Both the position numbers and the translations under genes were made by a program. A DNA stretch of 16,590 nt from Collinsella aerofaciens (GTDB taxonomy: Bacteria; Actinomycetota; Coriobacteriia; Coriobacteriales; Coriobacteriaceae): positions 1-16,590 of the forward strand of contig JAPJOH010000038.1 of the NCBI GenBank assembly GCA_030826265.1, read 5' to 3'. The notes beneath the pieces were generated by a model, which saw only the letters and a program-made list of their open reading frames with translations, was not told where the DNA came from and did no database searches. The first letter of the stretch is position 1, and the number at the start of each line of letters is the position of its first letter. Shown piece after piece: positions 14,361-16,590 of this stretch.

Positions 14361-14383
14361 CCGACGGCACATCCGCCGTCCGG
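14361..14383 (+). promoter_or_regulatory. Leader hairpin upstream of the penicillin-binding protein gene
   Basis: GACGGC (14363-14368) pairs perfectly with GCCGTC (14375-14380) around a six-base loop, and outer CC/GG pairs are possible with a bulge. It lies 15 bases before the GGAGG of the next gene. No confident promoter was found in the 162-base divergent gap. Confidence 0.4.
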
Positions 14384-14407
14384 CACGACATACCTGGAGG
14401 TCAATAT

Positions 14408-16590
14408 ATGGGTCCTCGCCAACGACAGGGACGCAGCCGTTCAAAGACGCATGCCCTGCCCATAATCCTGCTCTCGTTTTTGGGCTTTTTGCTGATTGCG
14501 GGCGTGGCATTTGGCATCGGCATGGTCGGCAACGTCAACCGCTGGCTGTCCGATCTGCCCGACTACACCGACGCCAACGCGTATCTGGTGAGCGAGCCCA
14601 CCGAGATCGTCGACTGCAACGGCAACAAGATCGCGAGCTTCTACACGCAAAACCGCAAGTCCATCACCAAGGACAAGGTCTCCCCCTACGTGCTACAGGG
14701 CACCGTTGACGTCGAGGACGAGCGCTTCTACGAGCACGGCGGTATCGACCTGTGGGGTATCGCGCGTGCTGCGGTGGCAACCCTCGGCGGCGGGCACGAA
14801 GGCGCCTCGACTATCACCCAGCAGCTGGTGCGCAACACCATCCTGCAGGAGGAGCAGTTCGACTCGACCATCGAGCGTAAGGTGCGCGAGGCCTACATCG
14901 CCGTAAAGATGGAGGACATGTACTCCAAAGACGAGATCCTCATGATGTACCTCAACACCATCTATTACGGTCACGGCGCCTACGGTATTGAGGCCGCCGC
15001 CGAGACCTACCTGTCCAAGAGCGCCGCAGACCTCACCCTGAGCGAGTCCGCGCTGTTGATCGGCCTTCCCAACTCGCCCTCGCAGTACGACCCCACGGTC
15101 AACCCCGACCTGGCGCTGTCCCGTCGCAACAAGGTCCTCGACAACATGCTGCGCCTGGGCCACATTACGCAGGAGGAGCACGATGCCGCACAGGCCGAGC
15201 CCATCACCCTCAACGTGACCGAAATCTCGGGCAGCGGCGTTGACGTATACTCGCAGCCCTACTTTGTCGCCTATGTTAAGCAGCTGCTGGAGCAGGAGTT
15301 CTCGACCGACGTGCTCTTTAAGGGCGGCCTGACCGTCAAGACCACCATCGACCCCACGATGCAGCAGGTGGCAGAGAATGCCGTTCGCGAGCAGCTCGAC
15401 ACGCTCTCGCTCGACGGCCTGGACATGGGCATGGTCGTCGTCGACCCCAAGACCGGCTACATCAAGTGCATGGTGGGCGGCTACGATTACAACGCCGACG
15501 AGAACCACGTAAACCATGCCACGGCCAAGCGTCCCGTCGGCTCCACCTTTAAGGCCTTTACGCTGGCAACTGCCATCCAAAACGGCATGAACCCCAACGT
15601 CACCCTCAACTGCAACTCGCCGCTCAAGGCCAAGGGCACCACGACCGAGGTCCAAAACTACGCCAACCATAGCTATGGCAACATCACGCTTAAGCAGGCG
15701 ACGGCATACTCCTCCAACACCGGCTACATCCAGGTGGCGGAAGCCGTCGGCAACAGCAAGATCATCTCGCTCGTCAAAAAGCTCGGCATCGATCCCGCCA
15801 AGGACAACATCGAGGACGTTCCCGTCATGACCCTCGGCACCGGCTCGATCTCGCCGCTCGAGATGGCCGCCGCCTACGCGACGTTTGCCAACGGCGGCTA
15901 CTATCGCCAGCCGATCGCCATCACCGAGATTGACTCTCGTACCGGTTCGGTGCTGTACCAGCACACCGACAATCCCTCACAGGTACTTACCGAGGGCGAG
16001 GCCGCCGCGGTCACCGATGTTCTGTCCGGCGTCATGAAGGGCGGCGGTACGGGTGCTGCCGGCGCCCTGAGCGTCAACCAGCCCTATGCCGGCAAGACGG
16101 GCACCACCGACAACACCACCAACCTGTGGTTCTGCGGCTATACCCCGCAGCTGGCGTGCGCCCTGTGGACCGGCTATTCCGCGGGCGAGATTCCCATCCA
16201 AAAATACGGCACAGACCTGCTGGGCGACAGCACCAACCTGCCTGTCTTTAAGCGGTTTATGAACACCGTTCTGACCGGTACCGAGCGCGAGGAGTTTGCG
16301 ACCGGAACGGCGCCCACCTACAAGAACAACAGCGTCTGGAAGTTCTACGGCACCAACAACACCAAGAAGACGGAGAACGACGACAAGGACGAGAACGAGG
16401 ACGAAGAGGAAACCACCACAACGACTACCACGACGACCACGACCACCGAGACCACGGGCGGCGACACCACCGGCGGCACCGGTACGACCGGTGGCTCGAC
16501 GGGCGGCTCCACTGGTGGTTCGACCGGCGGCGATGGCGGCACGCCTACGCCTACGCCTACGCCTACGCCTACGCCTACGCCTACGCCTAC
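14408..16590 (+). CDS. Class A penicillin-binding protein (PBP1a-like), 3' end outside the window
   Basis: Bifunctional peptidoglycan synthase: a GT51 glycosyltransferase polymerises lipid II and a transpeptidase cross-links it on the outer face of the membrane. A basic cytoplasmic tail is followed by one anchor helix at about 18-41. GT51 motifs: VEDERFYEHGGID (102-114, catalytic Glu103), EGASTITQQLVRN (131-143), RKVREA (157-162) and KDEILMMYLNTIYYG (174-188). Transpeptidase motifs: STFK (379-382, nucleophile Ser379), SSN (435-437) and KTGT (563-566). From about residue 653 the tail is low complexity: acidic Lys/Asp/Glu, twelve Thr, Gly/Thr/Ser repeats, then Thr-Pro repeats running off the edge after 727 codons. 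GGAGG (14396-14400) precedes the ATG by seven bases. Confidence 0.96.
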   Translation, partial: MGPRQRQGRSRSKTHALPIILLSFLGFLLIAGVAFGIGMVGNVNRWLSDLPDYTDANAYLVSEPTEIVDCNGNKIASFYTQNRKSITKDKVSPYVLQGTVDVEDERFYEHGGIDLWGIARAAVATLGGGHEGASTITQQLVRNTILQEEQFDSTIERKVREAYIAVKMEDMYSKDEILMMYLNTIYYGHGAYGIEAAAETYLSKSAADLTLSESALLIGLPNSPSQYDPTVNPDLALSRRNKVLDNMLRLGHITQEEHDAAQAEPITLNVTEISGSGVDVYSQPYFVAYVKQLLEQEFSTDVLFKGGLTVKTTIDPTMQQVAENAVREQLDTLSLDGLDMGMVVVDPKTGYIKCMVGGYDYNADENHVNHATAKRPVGSTFKAFTLATAIQNGMNPNVTLNCNSPLKAKGTTTEVQNYANHSYGNITLKQATAYSSNTGYIQVAEAVGNSKIISLVKKLGIDPAKDNIEDVPVMTLGTGSISPLEMAAAYATFANGGYYRQPIAITEIDSRTGSVLYQHTDNPSQVLTEGEAAAVTDVLSGVMKGGGTGAAGALSVNQPYAGKTGTTDNTTNLWFCGYTPQLACALWTGYSAGEIPIQKYGTDLLGDSTNLPVFKRFMNTVLTGTEREEFATGTAPTYKNNSVWKFYGTNNTKKTENDDKDENEDEEETTTTTTTTTTTTETTGGDTTGGTGTTGGSTGGSTGGSTGGDGGTPTPTPTPTPTPTPTP
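16541..16590 (+). repeat. Tandem hexanucleotide repeat in the PBP gene
   Basis: Eight uninterrupted copies of ACGCCT plus two bases, continuing beyond the window. In frame they encode Thr-Pro repeats. Because the unit is six bases, slippage changes tail length without shifting frame. Confidence 0.95.

Noticed and set aside
14693..15964. Long minus-strand open frame opposite the penicillin-binding protein gene.
   Set aside because: Shadow of the plus-strand coding frame, with no motifs of its own.

Overview
This is a high-GC bacterial chromosome segment. Gene content and style (two Cof-type HAD phosphatases, a large RlhA-sized U32 protein, adenine deaminase, a PBP1a-like enzyme with a Thr/Gly/Pro-rich tail, GGGGAC-type intergenic repeats) suggest an anaerobic gut actinobacterium of the Coriobacteriia, perhaps Collinsella. 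That placement is inference from gene style; no marker gene here settles it.

Region 1 (about 1-5100) is the accessory part. A minus-strand operon encodes an ABC ATPase and a 746-residue permease whose two halves share topology and motifs, so it looks like two permeases fused in one chain. Divergent from it is a small four-helix membrane protein of DUF2975 type followed by a YozG-like Cro/C1 regulator. The control region between them carries a perfect palindrome overlapping the best promoter. Immediately after the regulator's amber stop, in the same reading frame, lies the catalytic half of a tyrosine recombinase without its N-terminal half. About 400 bases rich in hairpins and short repeats follow. 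I read this as an acquired cassette ending at a decayed integrase.

Region 2 (5100-7816) resumes housekeeping-type genes on the plus strand: a stand-alone ACT-domain regulator, a citrate synthase with a strong intrinsic terminator, and a Cof-type HAD phosphatase.

Region 3 (7817-8935) holds a second Cof-type HAD phosphatase on the minus strand, bracketed by two inverted copies (35 of 39 bases identical) of a GGGGAC/GACTAGTC repeat. Its short leader is almost entirely one long hairpin that buries the ribosome-binding site.

Region 4 (8936-14245) is all minus strand: adenine deaminase (ade), whose leader contains a complete intrinsic terminator between promoter and start codon; tyrosyl-tRNA synthetase (tyrS) with its own terminator; and a U32-family protein of the RNA-hydroxylation type upstream of tyrS.

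Region 5 (14246-16590) is the divergent start of a bifunctional class A penicillin-binding protein that runs off the right edge inside a hexanucleotide repeat coding for Thr-Pro. No rRNA, tRNA, CRISPR array or intact transposase gene was seen. The most interesting signals are the leader hairpins of ade and of the second HAD gene, the paired repeats around that HAD gene, and the duplicated permease with its divergent regulator.
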